NCBI RefSeq assembly: GCF_002087335.1
Contig: NZ_MWVJ01000046.1
Location: 1 to 34,972, forward strand
Length of the DNA: 34,972 nucleotides
Source of the DNA: Pseudophaeobacter leonis
GTDB lineage: Bacteria > Pseudomonadota > Alphaproteobacteria > Rhodobacterales > Rhodobacteraceae
Direction: 5' to 3'
In this document: positions 15,877 to 25,030 of the stretch, one piece after another
Layout of the letters: each line of letters opens with the position of its first letter
Position numbering within the stretch: position 1 is the stretch's first letter
Program-made: the position numbers and the translations under genes
The notes under the pieces: model-generated
Seen by the model: only the letters and a program-made list of their open reading frames with translations
Databases searched by the model: none
Told to the model about the DNA's origin: nothing

Positions 15877-17400
15877 GTGAAACTGAAAAAATTCCTGACA
15901 GTCGCTTTAGGCACCGTTTTTCTGGGAGGGATGGCTGTATTTACCAGCGCTTCGGCCCAGGAAGTTCCCAAAATGAGAACTGAAATACCTGATGGAATAA
16001 CCACCCCGGATACTATTGAGACCCAGTTGGGGGATCTGCAGTTTTTTGATGGTGTGCCGGATGCCCAATCTACTGATAAGATTTACAATCTGCTGGACTT
16101 CACCCACGCCTACCAGGCCTATTTGGATGGTGTCAAAATCGCCTCAATGGACGCGATGCGGCGGGGTATTCTTGAATTTGGCCCTGCCAATACAACAGTG
16201 CTTCAGTTCCAGGAATTGATGGATTCAAAGACGCTTTTTCTGACAGCGAACACAACCAGCGTGTACCAGATGGCCTGGCTTGAACTTGGCGATGAGCCAA
16301 TGGTGATTGAAACGCCGCCTAATGTTTTAGGCTTTTTGAACGACGCCTGGTTTCGCTACGTGGTCGATTTCGGCAATCTCGGACCTGATAAAGGCAAAGG
16401 TGGCAAGTTCCTAATCCTGCCACCGGGCTATGAAGGCGAGGTGCCGGAGGGCGACTATTTTGTGGTGCCGACCAACACCTCAGGTCATTGGGTGTTGTGG
16501 CGCGGCTATCTTGAGAACGGGTCGACAGAGACAGCGATCAAAGCGACACAGGACCAGTTTCGCATGTACCCTTTGTCCCAGGCGTCAAATCAGCCTGAGA
16601 TGACTTTTGTCAATGTATCCGGCGAGGAATTCAACACCATTCACGTGATGGATTCGCGCATGTTTGAAGAGATCAACACCGTTGTTCAAACAGAACCACT
16701 GATGGGAGAAAACCCTGAATTGCTCGGCCATCTTGCGGCAATCGGGATCGTAAAAGGCCAAGAGTTTGCCCCCGATGAGCGGATGCAAAACATCTTGGAG
16801 AAGGCTGCATCTGCAGGTGCGGTAACTGTTAAGTCCCTGATTTCCAAGCCTCGGGACGAACGTGCCTATTGGTATCCTGGTGAAAGCTACTGGCAGAATG
16901 CCTTTCCAGGCGGGGCCTATACCTGGGAGATTGATGGTGTTGCAGTGCAGGACTTCCGCTCAGCATTCCATTTCTATGCCACAGGCATAACGCCCGCGAT
17001 GGCGCTCAAGCTTGTTGGCAAGGGGTCGCAATATGCCTTGACCTATCGCGATGCAATGGGGAACGCGCTGGACGGGTCCAAGACCTACAAGCTGACCGTA
17101 CCGGCAAACCCTCCTGCAAAAGATTTCTGGTCCTTCACGCTCTACGACAACCAAACGCGATCTATGCTTCAAACGGACAAGCAATTCCCGGCCCTTGGCA
17201 GCAATGATGCAGGTGTTGTGACGAACGCCGACGGGTCAGTGGACATCTACTTTGGGCCAACGGCGCCTGAGGGACACGAAAACAACTGGCTCCAGACAAT
17301 TCCGGGGAAAGGATGGAACACAATCATGCGGCTCTATGGCCCGCTTGAGCCCTGGTTTGACAAGACATGGCGTCCCGGAGAGATCGAACTGGTTGAGTAG
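15877..17400 (+). CDS. Secreted DUF1254/DUF1214 protein
   Basis: GTG at 15877 follows AAAGGAATGG; no in-frame ATG is better placed. The 507-residue product starts with a signal peptide (MKLKKFLTVALGTVFLGGMA, cleavage near ASA/QE). The N-terminal DUF1254 region includes AYQAYLDGVKIASMDAMRRG and TANTTSVYQMAWLEL; the C-terminal DUF1214 region includes the aromatic-rich PPAKDFWSFTLYDNQTRSML and EGHENNWLQTIPGKGWNTIM followed by RLYGPLEPWFD. This family is common in Proteobacteria and has no established enzymatic role that I can state. It stands alone between a weak stem-loop and a strong hairpin, so it is likely its own transcription unit. There is no sign of disruption. Any link to the alginate operon is by proximity only. 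Confidence 0.85.
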   Translation: MKLKKFLTVALGTVFLGGMAVFTSASAQEVPKMRTEIPDGITTPDTIETQLGDLQFFDGVPDAQSTDKIYNLLDFTHAYQAYLDGVKIASMDAMRRGILEFGPANTTVLQFQELMDSKTLFLTANTTSVYQMAWLELGDEPMVIETPPNVLGFLNDAWFRYVVDFGNLGPDKGKGGKFLILPPGYEGEVPEGDYFVVPTNTSGHWVLWRGYLENGSTETAIKATQDQFRMYPLSQASNQPEMTFVNVSGEEFNTIHVMDSRMFEEINTVVQTEPLMGENPELLGHLAAIGIVKGQEFAPDERMQNILEKAASAGAVTVKSLISKPRDERAYWYPGESYWQNAFPGGAYTWEIDGVAVQDFRSAFHFYATGITPAMALKLVGKGSQYALTYRDAMGNALDGSKTYKLTVPANPPAKDFWSFTLYDNQTRSMLQTDKQFPALGSNDAGVVTNADGSVDIYFGPTAPEGHENNWLQTIPGKGWNTIMRLYGPLEPWFDKTWRPGEIELVE

Positions 17401-17427
17401 TGGTGTGATGCAATAAGCGACGATCGG

Positions 17428-17450
17428 GCGGGCCACTGACTGTGGTCCGC
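17428..17450 (+). terminator. Hairpin terminator after the DUF1254 gene
   Basis: GCGGGCCAC (17428-17436) pairs with GTGGTCCGC (17442-17450) over nine positions with one G-T pair and a five-base loop. It lies 27 bases after the stop codon and is followed by GTTTGAGACCTCTTTT, a loose T-rich tail. Confidence 0.6.
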
Positions 17451-17655
17451 GTTTGAGACCTCTTTTGCAGCCGCTGCGCTCACTGCGTCATGCGCAACTC
17501 TTCAAACGTTGGACCTCTCACGGGGCACGCTTAGACGGCCCACTGATCGGGGTTAGCTGTTTTTCGGCCTTGGCCAAATGGAAATCTCAGACGCCACGAT
17601 TCAAGCGGGGCTAACAAATCAAAAACTGCACCTTCGGCTTACAGGACCAACCCCA

Positions 17656-18776
17656 ATGCCCGATATGGCTCTCCTCGCACTCCGCTCCATAGTCCTGGGC
17701 GTTGTTCTTTTGGGAGCGTCCTGCAGCAGACCACCGCCCGTTGTCGGCATAGACAACCCAGATATCCCCGCACGCTCTGTTGTAAACGCCATCCACCACA
17801 AGGTCTTTGTGGCCACCACCCGGGAGGACAGCGAAGTTGTGGGCGCTCTGTTTTCAGAGCTCCGTGCCGCCGAGCTAGGCCTGGCAGCCGTCACTGTGTC
17901 GGTTCCGCCGCAGCACAAAGTGGGCGCGCTTGAACGTCCACAATCAATTCCGCCTAATCCTCGCAAAGAATTCGCTGTCATAGAGCCAACAATTTTTGAA
18001 AGTAAAGGCGGCTTTGTTGCAGCCCTGAACCATGAATTGCGTCAGAGGCGAGCTGGCGACAGAGACATTCTGTTCTTTGTGCATGGCTACAATACCACGA
18101 CCAGCGAGGCCATCTTGCGGGTTGGACAGTTTGTTGAAGACAGCGGCTTCAAGGGGGTTCCGGTTCTCTTTACCTGGGCGTCGGCGGGGAAATTTTCGCG
18201 TTATGTCTATGATCTCAACAGTGCCCTTGTGGCGCGCCCACAGCTGCTGGAGGCGACACAAATCATTAGCCAATCAATCGCCTCAGAATACCATATATTC
18301 GCTCATTCGATGGGAGGATTTTCTGACGATGGAGGCCATAGTTGATGCGGCACAGGCGGGTGATTTCGACCAAACGGGTCGCTTGAGGAACGTGGTTCTG
18401 GCCTCTCCTGACATTTACTATGATCTGTTTCGCAGTCAGATCGGCCAGATCGACACGACCTTTGATCGCTTTTTTGTGCTTTTGTCTCACGACGACTACG
18501 CTCTTCGCGCCTCACGTATCATCGCGGGTGGAGTACCACGTGTCGGCGCCGCCGATGCAGAGGATCTGGCCCAATTGGGTGTTCACGCCGTTGATTTGAG
18601 TGAAATCCATGATCAAAACTCTGACAGCCATTCAAAGTTTGCCGGACGCCCGGAGTGTGCAGCTCCTTGGCCTGGGCCTGAACAAGGCGCCGACTCTGGG
18701 GGCAAGCCGGGTTTCACCCTTGGCGGAATTGATCCGGGATGTTCCGATCCGGGTCGTTCGGGCAATGGCCGAATGA
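17656..18776 (+). pseudogene. Lipoprotein alpha/beta hydrolase (DUF900 type) broken by two frameshifts
   Basis: The start ATG at 17656 gives a lipoprotein-like signal ending LLGASC with the candidate lipid-bearing Cys at residue 23. The core has the oxyanion-type FFVHGYN and the nucleophile elbow HSMGG. Right after it the frame is lost: dropping one T from the TTTT run at 18319-18322 restores FLTMEAIVDAAQAGDFDQTG, GRLRNVVLASPD and RFFVLLSHDDYALRASRI, including the probable acid residue. A second indel near 18655 restores VQLLGLGLNKAPTLGASRV and a natural end at a TGA, 18774-18776. Family members are serine hydrolases with unclear substrates, often cell-envelope linked. Corrected length is about 373 residues. 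Confidence 0.72.
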
Positions 18777-18847
18777 AAGCCTACAGGCAGCTCAGACATA
18801 TATCATATCGGCCGCTTGGTGCGGCCTGTAGGAACAGTGATAGCTAT

Positions 18848-18872
18848 ACCGGCCTCAGAAAGGCCGGTTCTG
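18848..18872 (+). terminator. Perfect 8-bp hairpin between convergent genes
   Basis: ACCGGCCT at 18848-18855 pairs perfectly with AGGCCGGT at 18861-18868 around a CAGAA loop, followed by TCTGTGT. It stands between the hydrolase gene and the convergent phasin gene and could serve both directions. Confidence 0.55.
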
Positions 18873-19001
18873 TGTCTGCGAAATGAGATCCAGCCATTGG
18901 CCCCAATAGTCTGCAAACCGCCTACTCTGGCCCGGCGCCGACCAATGCTGCGCCACGGACGCATATCGTGAAAGGCTCTGCGCGCCGTCTCATGGGCCAG
19001 A

Positions 19002-19334
19002 TCACACCGGAGTGGCGTGTTTGTCCTGCGTTTTGCCCAATTCCATCAGCTTGGTCATCTCGGCTGCGTAGTCGTCTGTCGCTTTCTTGAAGAAATCCGT
19101 TTGAATTTTCTGGATCTCCGCAATGCCCTTTGCCTGCAACAGATCTTGCTGAGTTTGGATATCGTGCTTGACGCGTTCTGTTATGAAACTCAGCATTTCG
19201 TTTCCTACATTATTCATGGTTTCAAACCATTCCGGCCCAAAACCTGGCATCGTTTTCGCACTGGCATCCCGCATCGCTTCTATCAGATCTGTCACAGGCG
19301 AAACGGCATCTTTGGTTTTTTCATGCTTGGTCAT
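19002..19334 (-). CDS. phaP: Phasin, PHA granule-associated protein
   Basis: Phasins coat polyhydroxyalkanoate granules and control their number and size. I chose the ATG at 19334-19332, which follows GAGAGG with seven bases between; the longer frame upstream crosses the promoter. The 110-residue product is almost all helix, with an amphipathic core (NNVGNEMLSFITERVKHDIQ, then TQQDLLQAKGIAEIQKIQTD and FFKKATDDYAAEMTKLMEL) typical of the short phasins found next to PHA synthase in alphaproteobacteria. There is no signal peptide. It sits at the downstream end of the minus-strand PHA group, with its own promoter carrying a perfect FNR-type dyad. Confidence 0.82.
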   Translation of the reverse strand: MTKHEKTKDAVSPVTDLIEAMRDASAKTMPGFGPEWFETMNNVGNEMLSFITERVKHDIQTQQDLLQAKGIAEIQKIQTDFFKKATDDYAAEMTKLMELGKTQDKHATPV

Positions 19335-19345
19335 TTTCAATCCTC

Positions 19346-20893
19346 TCACTCTGATTTCGCCCCATTGTACCATCCAAAACGATCTGAGCATTGATGTGCA
19401 TCAATCCTCAAGCCGTTTTGCAATCTGTAGTTGAAGTGCGTCTTTCCAACGCCAAAGACAGGTCTCTTTCGGAACACTCGGTCAGAAGAGCCGCGCTTAT
19501 AGCGCAATGCCGCCTGATTGAGAGTGTACGAATAACTGTGCCATTGCTGCGGATGCCAGGCGAGCATAACACCATCGGCGCGGCTGGTCAGAACGATGGG
19601 AATACGCGCGCCCAGAACGAGGCCTGCGGCATCGGCCCCGGCCAAATAGATCAGTTGCTTGGCGATCATGTTTCCCGCTTCCAAATCGGGTGCAATCAAA
19701 ATGTCCGCAGCCCCCGCGACCTCGGTGTAGATGCCCTTCGTTTCAGCCGCAGCTTTCGACACCGCATTGTCAAAGGCCAGTGGCCCGTCCAGCAAGCCGC
19801 CGAGAATCTGCCCGCGCTCTGCCATCTTGCAAAGGGCGGCGGCATCCAGCGTCGCCGGAAGGCTGGGCGTCACGGTTTCAACCGCCGACAGCAAGGCCAC
19901 CTTTGGCAGGGCAATCCCCAGGGCCAGTGCAAGATCAATTGCATTCTGCACGATATCGCGTTTGGTCTGCAGATCGGGAAAGGTGTTGATCGCCGCGTCA
20001 CTGATCAACAGCGGTTTGGGGTAGTTGGGCACATCAAGTGCAAACACATGGCTCATGCGCCGTTCAGTGCGCAGGCCGCGCTCCTTGTTGACCACGGGCT
20101 TCAACAACTCATCAGTGTGAATTTTGCCTTTCATCAACATGCCGACCTTGCCTTCGCGGGCCAGTTTGACAGAGTGTTCGGCGGCCGCGTGACTATGGGG
20201 GGTATCAATGATCTCGATGCCGCTCAGGTCCAGCTGAGCCTCAGAGGCCGCGGCCTCGATCTTGGCCCTTGGGCCCACGAGAATGGGGTCGATCATGCCC
20301 TGTTTGCGCGCTTCCAGCGCTCCCTCAATCGACAGGACGTCACAGGGGTGCACCACGGCGGTGCTCACCGGCGCCAGAGCCGCCGTCGCTTTGATCAATT
20401 CCGCGAAGCGCGCGCCGCGCTCGTGGAGGGGGACCTCTGGCAGTATGACCCGGGGGCGGTGTATCTTTTGCGTCGGGGCCATGACCTGTGCCTGGCCCTC
20501 AATGACGGTCTCGCGGCGTTGGTTGGTGCACAGGCAGTCGAGGGTTACATGATGATGCGCCGCACTTTTTTCAGCGACAGTGATACGCACCGTGACGGTG
20601 TCGCCCAGACCAACGGCTGTTTTGAAGCTCAGGTTCTGATTGAGATAAATCGTGCCGGGGCCGGGCAGCTCGGTTCCCAACACGGCTGAGATCAGCGCAC
20701 CGCCCCACATGCCATGGGCGATGACTTTGTGAAACATATCCGACTGCGCATAGTCAGCGTCCACATGCGCCGGGTTCACGTCGCCAGACATCACAGCGAA
20801 CAATTCGATATCGCCCTGTTTCAGTGTGCGCGTCAATTCTGCGCTATCCCCAACCTTGATCCCGTCGAAGGTCCTGTTCTCGATATACTGCAT
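19346..20893 (-). CDS. Bifunctional MaoC enoyl-CoA hydratase / phosphate acyltransferase (Pta/Ptb) fusion, C-terminal frameshift
   Basis: Residues 1-140 form a MaoC hot-dog domain (VMSGDVNPAHVDADYAQSDM, with the hydratase Asp and His), and residues 150-450 a phosphotransacetylase/phosphotransbutyrylase domain (LLKPVVNKERGLRTERRMSH, GPLAFDNAVS, IVLTSRADG). Such fusions can hydrate enoyl-CoA to (R)-3-hydroxyacyl-CoA, a PHA precursor, and exchange acyl-CoA for acyl phosphate. As read, the frame runs 515 residues to 19346, but after SRADGV the sequence turns unfamiliar. A one-base shift near 19566 gives ARLASAAMAQLFVHSQSGGI and a stop at 19497-19499, for 465 residues, the usual family length. I take 19497 as the native end. 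Sits between a small gene and phaP. Confidence 0.88.
   Translation of the reverse strand: MQYIENRTFDGIKVGDSAELTRTLKQGDIELFAVMSGDVNPAHVDADYAQSDMFHKVIAHGMWGGALISAVLGTELPGPGTIYLNQNLSFKTAVGLGDTVTVRITVAEKSAAHHHVTLDCLCTNQRRETVIEGQAQVMAPTQKIHRPRVILPEVPLHERGARFAELIKATAALAPVSTAVVHPCDVLSIEGALEARKQGMIDPILVGPRAKIEAAASEAQLDLSGIEIIDTPHSHAAAEHSVKLAREGKVGMLMKGKIHTDELLKPVVNKERGLRTERRMSHVFALDVPNYPKPLLISDAAINTFPDLQTKRDIVQNAIDLALALGIALPKVALLSAVETVTPSLPATLDAAALCKMAERGQILGGLLDGPLAFDNAVSKAAAETKGIYTEVAGAADILIAPDLEAGNMIAKQLIYLAGADAAGLVLGARIPIVLTSRADGVMLAWHPQQWHSYSYTLNQAALRYKRGSSDRVFRKRPVFGVGKTHFNYRLQNGLRIDAHQCSDRFGWYNGAKSE
19364..19404 (-). promoter_or_regulatory. FNR-type (class II) promoter of phaP
   Basis: TTGATGTGCATCAA at 19391-19404 is an exact match to TTGAT-N4-ATCAA. 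On the minus strand it is followed by a good -10 box, TACAAT, at 19369-19364. With a start at 19357 or 19356 the dyad would be centred at about -40.5 to -41.5, the classic position for FNR-activated promoters, and leaves a 22-base leader with the phaP ribosome binding site. Confidence 0.8.
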
Positions 20894-20920
20894 GCGCGTT
20901 TGCCTAGCCTTTGTTTCGCC

Positions 20921-21190
20921 TCAGGTCTTTTTCGGACCCTGATCGGTGTGGTTGTGCTCTTCGATCTCTTCCGCGACGGCCTCAATCTCGCGAAACGCAT
21001 CGCCGTCAGAGGCCTTGCCTTCGATGTGGGCAGCAGTTTGGCCGTTGATCTTCAGATCTGCATCGCCCCAGGGGTGGGTGTCGATCTCCAGTTTGTCACC
21101 ATTGGCCGTTGAGGTGAAATGCTGCTCTGTGGCGCCTTTGCCAGCCGGATAGGTGAGATCCGGCTTCCAGCTAAGCGTTTTCTTGGTCAT
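20921..21190 (-). CDS. Small hypothetical protein, 89 aa
   Basis: ATG at 21190-21188 follows AAAAGGAGCGACAA, a strong ribosome binding site, so the gene is very probably real. The product is hydrophilic with no signal peptide or membrane helix. Its sequence begins MTKKTLSWKPDLTYPAGKGA; the middle has KLEIDTHPWGDADLKINGQ, which looks like beta strands; the end is acidic (AVAEEIEEHNH). I do not recognise a family. It stands 27 bases upstream of the MaoC-Pta gene and 120 bases downstream of phaC on the same strand, which suggests co-transcription with the PHA genes. A granule-associated or regulatory role is possible but not shown by the sequence. Confidence 0.7.
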   Translation of the reverse strand: MTKKTLSWKPDLTYPAGKGATEQHFTSTANGDKLEIDTHPWGDADLKINGQTAAHIEGKASDGDAFREIEAVAEEIEEHNHTDQGPKKT

Positions 21191-21310
21191 TTGTCGCTCC
21201 TTTTCATGCTCTCAGCGGGCCATGCCGCATCCCGCAGCGATGGACTGCTCATTTGCAATGCCTGCAATAAACCCGCGTGTGCCTGCTAAAAACCTGTCCT
21301 ACATCTGCGG

Positions 21311-23080
21311 CTACGCCTGAAACACATAAGATCCCGGTGCGTCACAGAGTGGCGCATAGCCCTTTGCCTTTGCTCCCAGCGCAGGAGGAGCCGCCTTTTC
21401 GCCGGACCGTTCTGCGACCCAGGTCGACAAAACCGGCCACCAGGATCCATCAACAGGGGATGTTTCCTGCATCCAGCGATCAGGATCGGTATAGGAGGCG
21501 TCACTGTCTTTTTCCCGCACGCGGTAGTGTCGGTGGGCATGTCCGGGTTCCGACACGATGCCAGCGTTATGTCCGCCGCTGGTCAGAACAAATGTCACGT
21601 CCGTGTCCGACAGCAGATTGAACTTATAGACAGATTCCCAAGGTGCCACGTGGTCACGTTCGGTGCCGACAAGAAATACAGGCACGCGGATGTCAGAGAT
21701 CGCGATGGGACTGTCTGCGACGCGATATCGCCCTTCGGCCAGATCGTTGTTCAGAAACAGTTGCCGCAGATACTCTGAATGCATCCGGTACGGCATGCGG
21801 GTGGCATCAGCATTCCAGGCCATCAGATCATTCATCGGGGTACGTTCCCCCATCAGGTAGTCGTGTACCACCCGCGACCAGATCAGGTCGTTTGAGCGCA
21901 AAAGCTGAAAAGCGCCCGCCATCTGCGTGGTGTCCAGATAGCCTTGATCCCACATCAGGTCTTCAAGAAGACTTAGCTGGCTTTCATCGATGAACAACAT
22001 CAACTCGCCCGCTTCGGTGAAATCGATTTGGGTGGCAAGCAGTGTCAGGCTTTGTAGTCGCGCATCACCATCACGCGCCATGGCAGCGGCAGCTATCGAC
22101 ATCAATGTCCCGCCCAGGCAATAGCCCACCGCATGTATTTTTTGCCCGTTGCCAATGGCCTCGACGGCGTCAAGTGCATCCATGACCCCTGAGGAAACGT
22201 AATCATCCATCCCCAAATCCCGGTCATCTGCATCGGGGTTCTTCCATGAGATCATGAAAACGGTAAAGCCCTGCGCTGTCAGATACCGCACCAGAGAGTT
22301 ATGCTCGCTCAAATCAAGAATGTAGTATTTCATGATCCATGCGGGCACGATCAGAATGGGCTCTGGATGGATCTTATCGGTGGTCGGCGCGTATTGGATC
22401 AGCTCCATCAGATCGTTGCGGAACACGACCTTGCCGGGTGTGGTTGCCATATTGCGACCCACTGCAAAGTCTTCGCTGCCAACGGGGCGTTGTCCGCTGC
22501 TGGCCCGGGAGAAATCCTCGATAAAGTTCTGCCAGCCACGAAAGAGGTTCATCCCACCTTGTTGCGCAGTCTGTTGCAGCACTTCGGGATTCGTCAGGGC
22601 GTAATTTGACGGCGAAAACACATCGAGTATCTGGCGTGAGGCGAATTCGACCACATTTTCATGCTGCTGCGTCACCCCTTCGACGCTGGTGGTTGCGTTG
22701 TGCCACCATTGCTGGTTGAGCAGGAAACTTTGATACATCAGGTTGTAGGGCCATTTTTGCCAACTTTCGTCTTTGAAGCGTCGGTCCTGCGGCAAGGGCG
22801 TGATGCAGGTGTCAGAGGAGTCGGGATTGCCAATACAATGGGCCGCATGATTTGCCAGTCGCCATGTTTTCTTCCCGGCCTTTTCCAAAAGCTCCAGGCG
22901 TTTGCCCGGAGCAGATGCCAGATGCATGGCCCAGTCAGAATAGGCCGAGGTCAGCGCAATCGGAGAAAGGCCCGCTGTAAATTTGGCCAAAGCCGCCTTT
23001 AGCCCTTTGTCCAACGCCTGCTCCATCGTGGTGTGCGAATGCGGCCTTTGGTCCCTGGCTGCCCCGGGCGTTGGACCCAT
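21311..23080 (-). CDS. phaC: Class I poly(3-hydroxyalkanoate) synthase PhaC
   Basis: Polymerises (R)-3-hydroxyacyl-CoA into PHA at the granule surface. The 589-residue product is the class I size. It has the N-terminal PhaC domain (RRFKDESWQKWPYNLMYQSF near 100-119), then the alpha/beta hydrolase fold with the synthase box GYCLGG (nucleophile Cys321), the acid in GTERDHVAPW and the base in TSGGHNAGIV. ATG at 23080 has no clear ribosome binding site. An ATG at 23150 does (GAAAGG, eight bases), reading MAKITSLREEKTLRKKAGTP in another frame; dropping one base near 23084 would join it to AMGPTPGAARDQRPHSHTTM. The true start may therefore be 23150 with an indel between. Confidence 0.93.
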   Translation of the reverse strand: MGPTPGAARDQRPHSHTTMEQALDKGLKAALAKFTAGLSPIALTSAYSDWAMHLASAPGKRLELLEKAGKKTWRLANHAAHCIGNPDSSDTCITPLPQDRRFKDESWQKWPYNLMYQSFLLNQQWWHNATTSVEGVTQQHENVVEFASRQILDVFSPSNYALTNPEVLQQTAQQGGMNLFRGWQNFIEDFSRASSGQRPVGSEDFAVGRNMATTPGKVVFRNDLMELIQYAPTTDKIHPEPILIVPAWIMKYYILDLSEHNSLVRYLTAQGFTVFMISWKNPDADDRDLGMDDYVSSGVMDALDAVEAIGNGQKIHAVGYCLGGTLMSIAAAAMARDGDARLQSLTLLATQIDFTEAGELMLFIDESQLSLLEDLMWDQGYLDTTQMAGAFQLLRSNDLIWSRVVHDYLMGERTPMNDLMAWNADATRMPYRMHSEYLRQLFLNNDLAEGRYRVADSPIAISDIRVPVFLVGTERDHVAPWESVYKFNLLSDTDVTFVLTSGGHNAGIVSEPGHAHRHYRVREKDSDASYTDPDRWMQETSPVDGSWWPVLSTWVAERSGEKAAPPALGAKAKGYAPLCDAPGSYVFQA

Positions 23081-23214
23081 TGCAGGGCGGCGGCGTGCCA
23101 GCCTTTTTCCGTAGAGTTTTTTCCTCCCGAAGGGATGTGATCTTTGCCATTGCTTGGACCTTTCTCAAACTATGGAATTTAAAGGAGAGCTATCGCTAAG
23201 TTCGTGACAACGGA

Positions 23215-23228
23215 TTGATTTGGATCAA
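23215..23228. promoter_or_regulatory. Perfect FNR-type dyad between phaC and arcD
   Basis: TTGATTTGGATCAA matches TTGAT-N4-ATCAA exactly. Its centre is about 71 bases before the ATG at 23150, a spacing that suits an activating site for phaC transcription leftward. The -10 region on that side is weak. The site could also act on arcD to the right at a greater distance. Confidence 0.7.
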
Positions 23229-23357
23229 TCAGCGGTTAGGCTGAGAGGGCTATTCCCGGTCATTTAGGGGCCAAAGACATGGTGTTCGCCGCATGCTTTG
23301 GGAGTTTTCAGGTGGGGTGCAGGTCATGAACAAGAAATGGCTCATCCTGTCTGCATA

Positions 23358-23371
23358 TTGACGCAGGTCAA
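23358..23371 (+). promoter_or_regulatory. FNR/FixK-type dyad upstream of arcD
   Basis: TTGACGCAGGTCAA fits TTGA-N6-TCAA, the core accepted by FixK/DNR/FNR regulators, with a symmetric C and G in place of T and A. A -10-like TCAAAT occurs at 23392-23397, which would put the dyad centre near -40. The arcD start is at 23533, leaving a leader of about 130 bases. Confidence 0.55.
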
Positions 23372-23532
23372 TGCCATGCGGGTCAGTCCTGTCAAATGTG
23401 GCTCAAATCCAGGTGTGAATTCTGCTTGAACCTCAAACATCAGGCACCGCGGCAGACCATCGATGTGAACGAGACGCCCTGAAGATGCCACAGGCGAGAG
23501 CGCCGGATGCTTCAGTGCAAAGGAGAGAGCTG

Positions 23533-25002
23533 ATGCCCACCGGTGTGACCGCAACAGACAATCTGTCGACCCAGGAGAAATCCGGCACATTGGGGTTGCT
23601 GCCCCTGACGGCCTTGGTGGTCGGCTCTATGATTGGTGGCGGGGTCTTCAGCCTGCCGCAGAACATGGCTCGCGGGGCATCCGCCGGAGCAATCACGATT
23701 GGCTGGCTCATTACCGGTATCGGCATGCTGGCCCTTGCCTTTGTGTACACGACCCTGTCCACCCGCAAACCTGGGCTTGATGCCGGGCCTTACTCTTATG
23801 CGCGAGCAGGGTTTGGAAATTTCGTTGGCTTCAATAGCGCCTGGGGCTACTGGATAAGCGCCTGGATCGGCAACGTATCTTACGTCGTTTTGATTTTTGG
23901 CGCGCTCAGCTATTTTTACGCCCCGTTCGGCGCAGAGGGAAACACCTGGCAGGCAATCATCGGCGCGTCACTTTGCGTATGGCTTGTTCATGCGCTGGTG
24001 TTGGTCGGGATACGACAGGCCGCGATCATAAATATGATCACAACACTTGCCAAGCTGGGGCCGATTTTCCTTTTCATCGTCCTTGCCTTTGTTGCGTTCA
24101 ATATGCCGACCTTCAAGCTGGATTTCTGGGGCAAGGAAGCCCTGATACTTGGCAGCATTACGACCCAGGTTCAAAGCACGATGCTTGTGACATTGTGGGT
24201 CTTTATCGGGATCGAGGGGGCCAGTGTCGGCTCTGGCCGGGCGCGCAAGCGGAGCGACATCGGCAAAGCCACCATCCTTGGGTTCGTTACGGTTCTCTTG
24301 CTCTACCTGCTGGTCTCGCTGCTATCGCTTGGCGTTATGTCTCAGCCCGAACTTGCTGCCCTGCCTGCCGCCGCCTCCATGGCGAATGTGCTGGAGGCGG
24401 CGGTGGGGGCCTGGGGCTCGGTGCTGGTACGGATCGGTCTGGTGATTTCGGTCGCTGGTGCATTCCTTAGCTGGACTTTGCTGGCCGCTGAAATTCCTTT
24501 TCGCGCAGCCCGCGAAGGCATGCTGCCTGGGGTCTTTGCCAAGGAAAACGACAACGGGTCGCCGTCCGGTGCGCTATGGATCACCAGTGTCTGCGTGCAG
24601 ATCGTCTTGATCGTGACGCTCTATGCGAATTCGACATATCTCGCTCTGTTTTACATCGCGTCCACCGCCATTCTGGTCCCCTATGTGTTCTCGGGGGCCT
24701 ATGCGCTCAAGCTTGCAATGAGTGGCGAAAGCTATGATGCGCACGAGGGACGCGGCCGCGATATGGCCATTGGAGCCCTTGCGACGGTCTACGGCGCATG
24801 GCTCGTTTATGCAGCCGGACCTGCGTATCTGCTGATGTGTGCCATCCTCTATGCGGCCGGTATCCCAGTCTATGTCTGGGCCCGCAGATCCAGGGGCGAA
24901 AGAGCCTTTTCGCGCGTTGAAATCCTGATTGCCATTGGTCTCGTCGGAGCCGCCGGTGTTGCGGCCTATTTGATGGGGACCGGGTCCATCAGTGCTCTGT
25001 GA
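23533..25002 (+). CDS. arcD: Arginine/ornithine antiporter ArcD (APC superfamily)
   Basis: Exchanges external arginine for ornithine at the inner membrane, feeding the deiminase pathway at no energy cost. I chose the ATG at 23533, which follows AAAGGAGAGCTG, over a longer frame from 23485. The 489-residue product has about twelve membrane helices and the amino-acid transporter opening [20 protein letters not shown] in helix 1, followed by [14 protein letters not shown] in the region that forms the substrate path. Identification rests on family signature and on being first in arcDABC; other basic amino-acid exchangers of the family would look alike. The arcA start follows 28 bases after its stop. 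Confidence 0.88.
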   Translation: MPTGVTATDNLSTQEKSGTLGLLPLTALVVGSMIGGGVFSLPQNMARGASAGAITIGWLITGIGMLALAFVYTTLSTRKPGLDAGPYSYARAGFGNFVGFNSAWGYWISAWIGNVSYVVLIFGALSYFYAPFGAEGNTWQAIIGASLCVWLVHALVLVGIRQAAIINMITTLAKLGPIFLFIVLAFVAFNMPTFKLDFWGKEALILGSITTQVQSTMLVTLWVFIGIEGASVGSGRARKRSDIGKATILGFVTVLLLYLLVSLLSLGVMSQPELAALPAAASMANVLEAAVGAWGSVLVRIGLVISVAGAFLSWTLLAAEIPFRAAREGMLPGVFAKENDNGSPSGALWITSVCVQIVLIVTLYANSTYLALFYIASTAILVPYVFSGAYALKLAMSGESYDAHEGRGRDMAIGALATVYGAWLVYAAGPAYLLMCAILYAAGIPVYVWARRSRGERAFSRVEILIAIGLVGAAGVAAYLMGTGSISAL

Positions 25003-25030
25003 CGCCCGCATTTACAAAGGAAAAACTGCC

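Noticed and set aside
19391..20689. Long plus-strand frame of 432 codons
   Set aside because: It is antisense to the well-supported MaoC-Pta gene, has no recognisable domains and no ribosome binding site.
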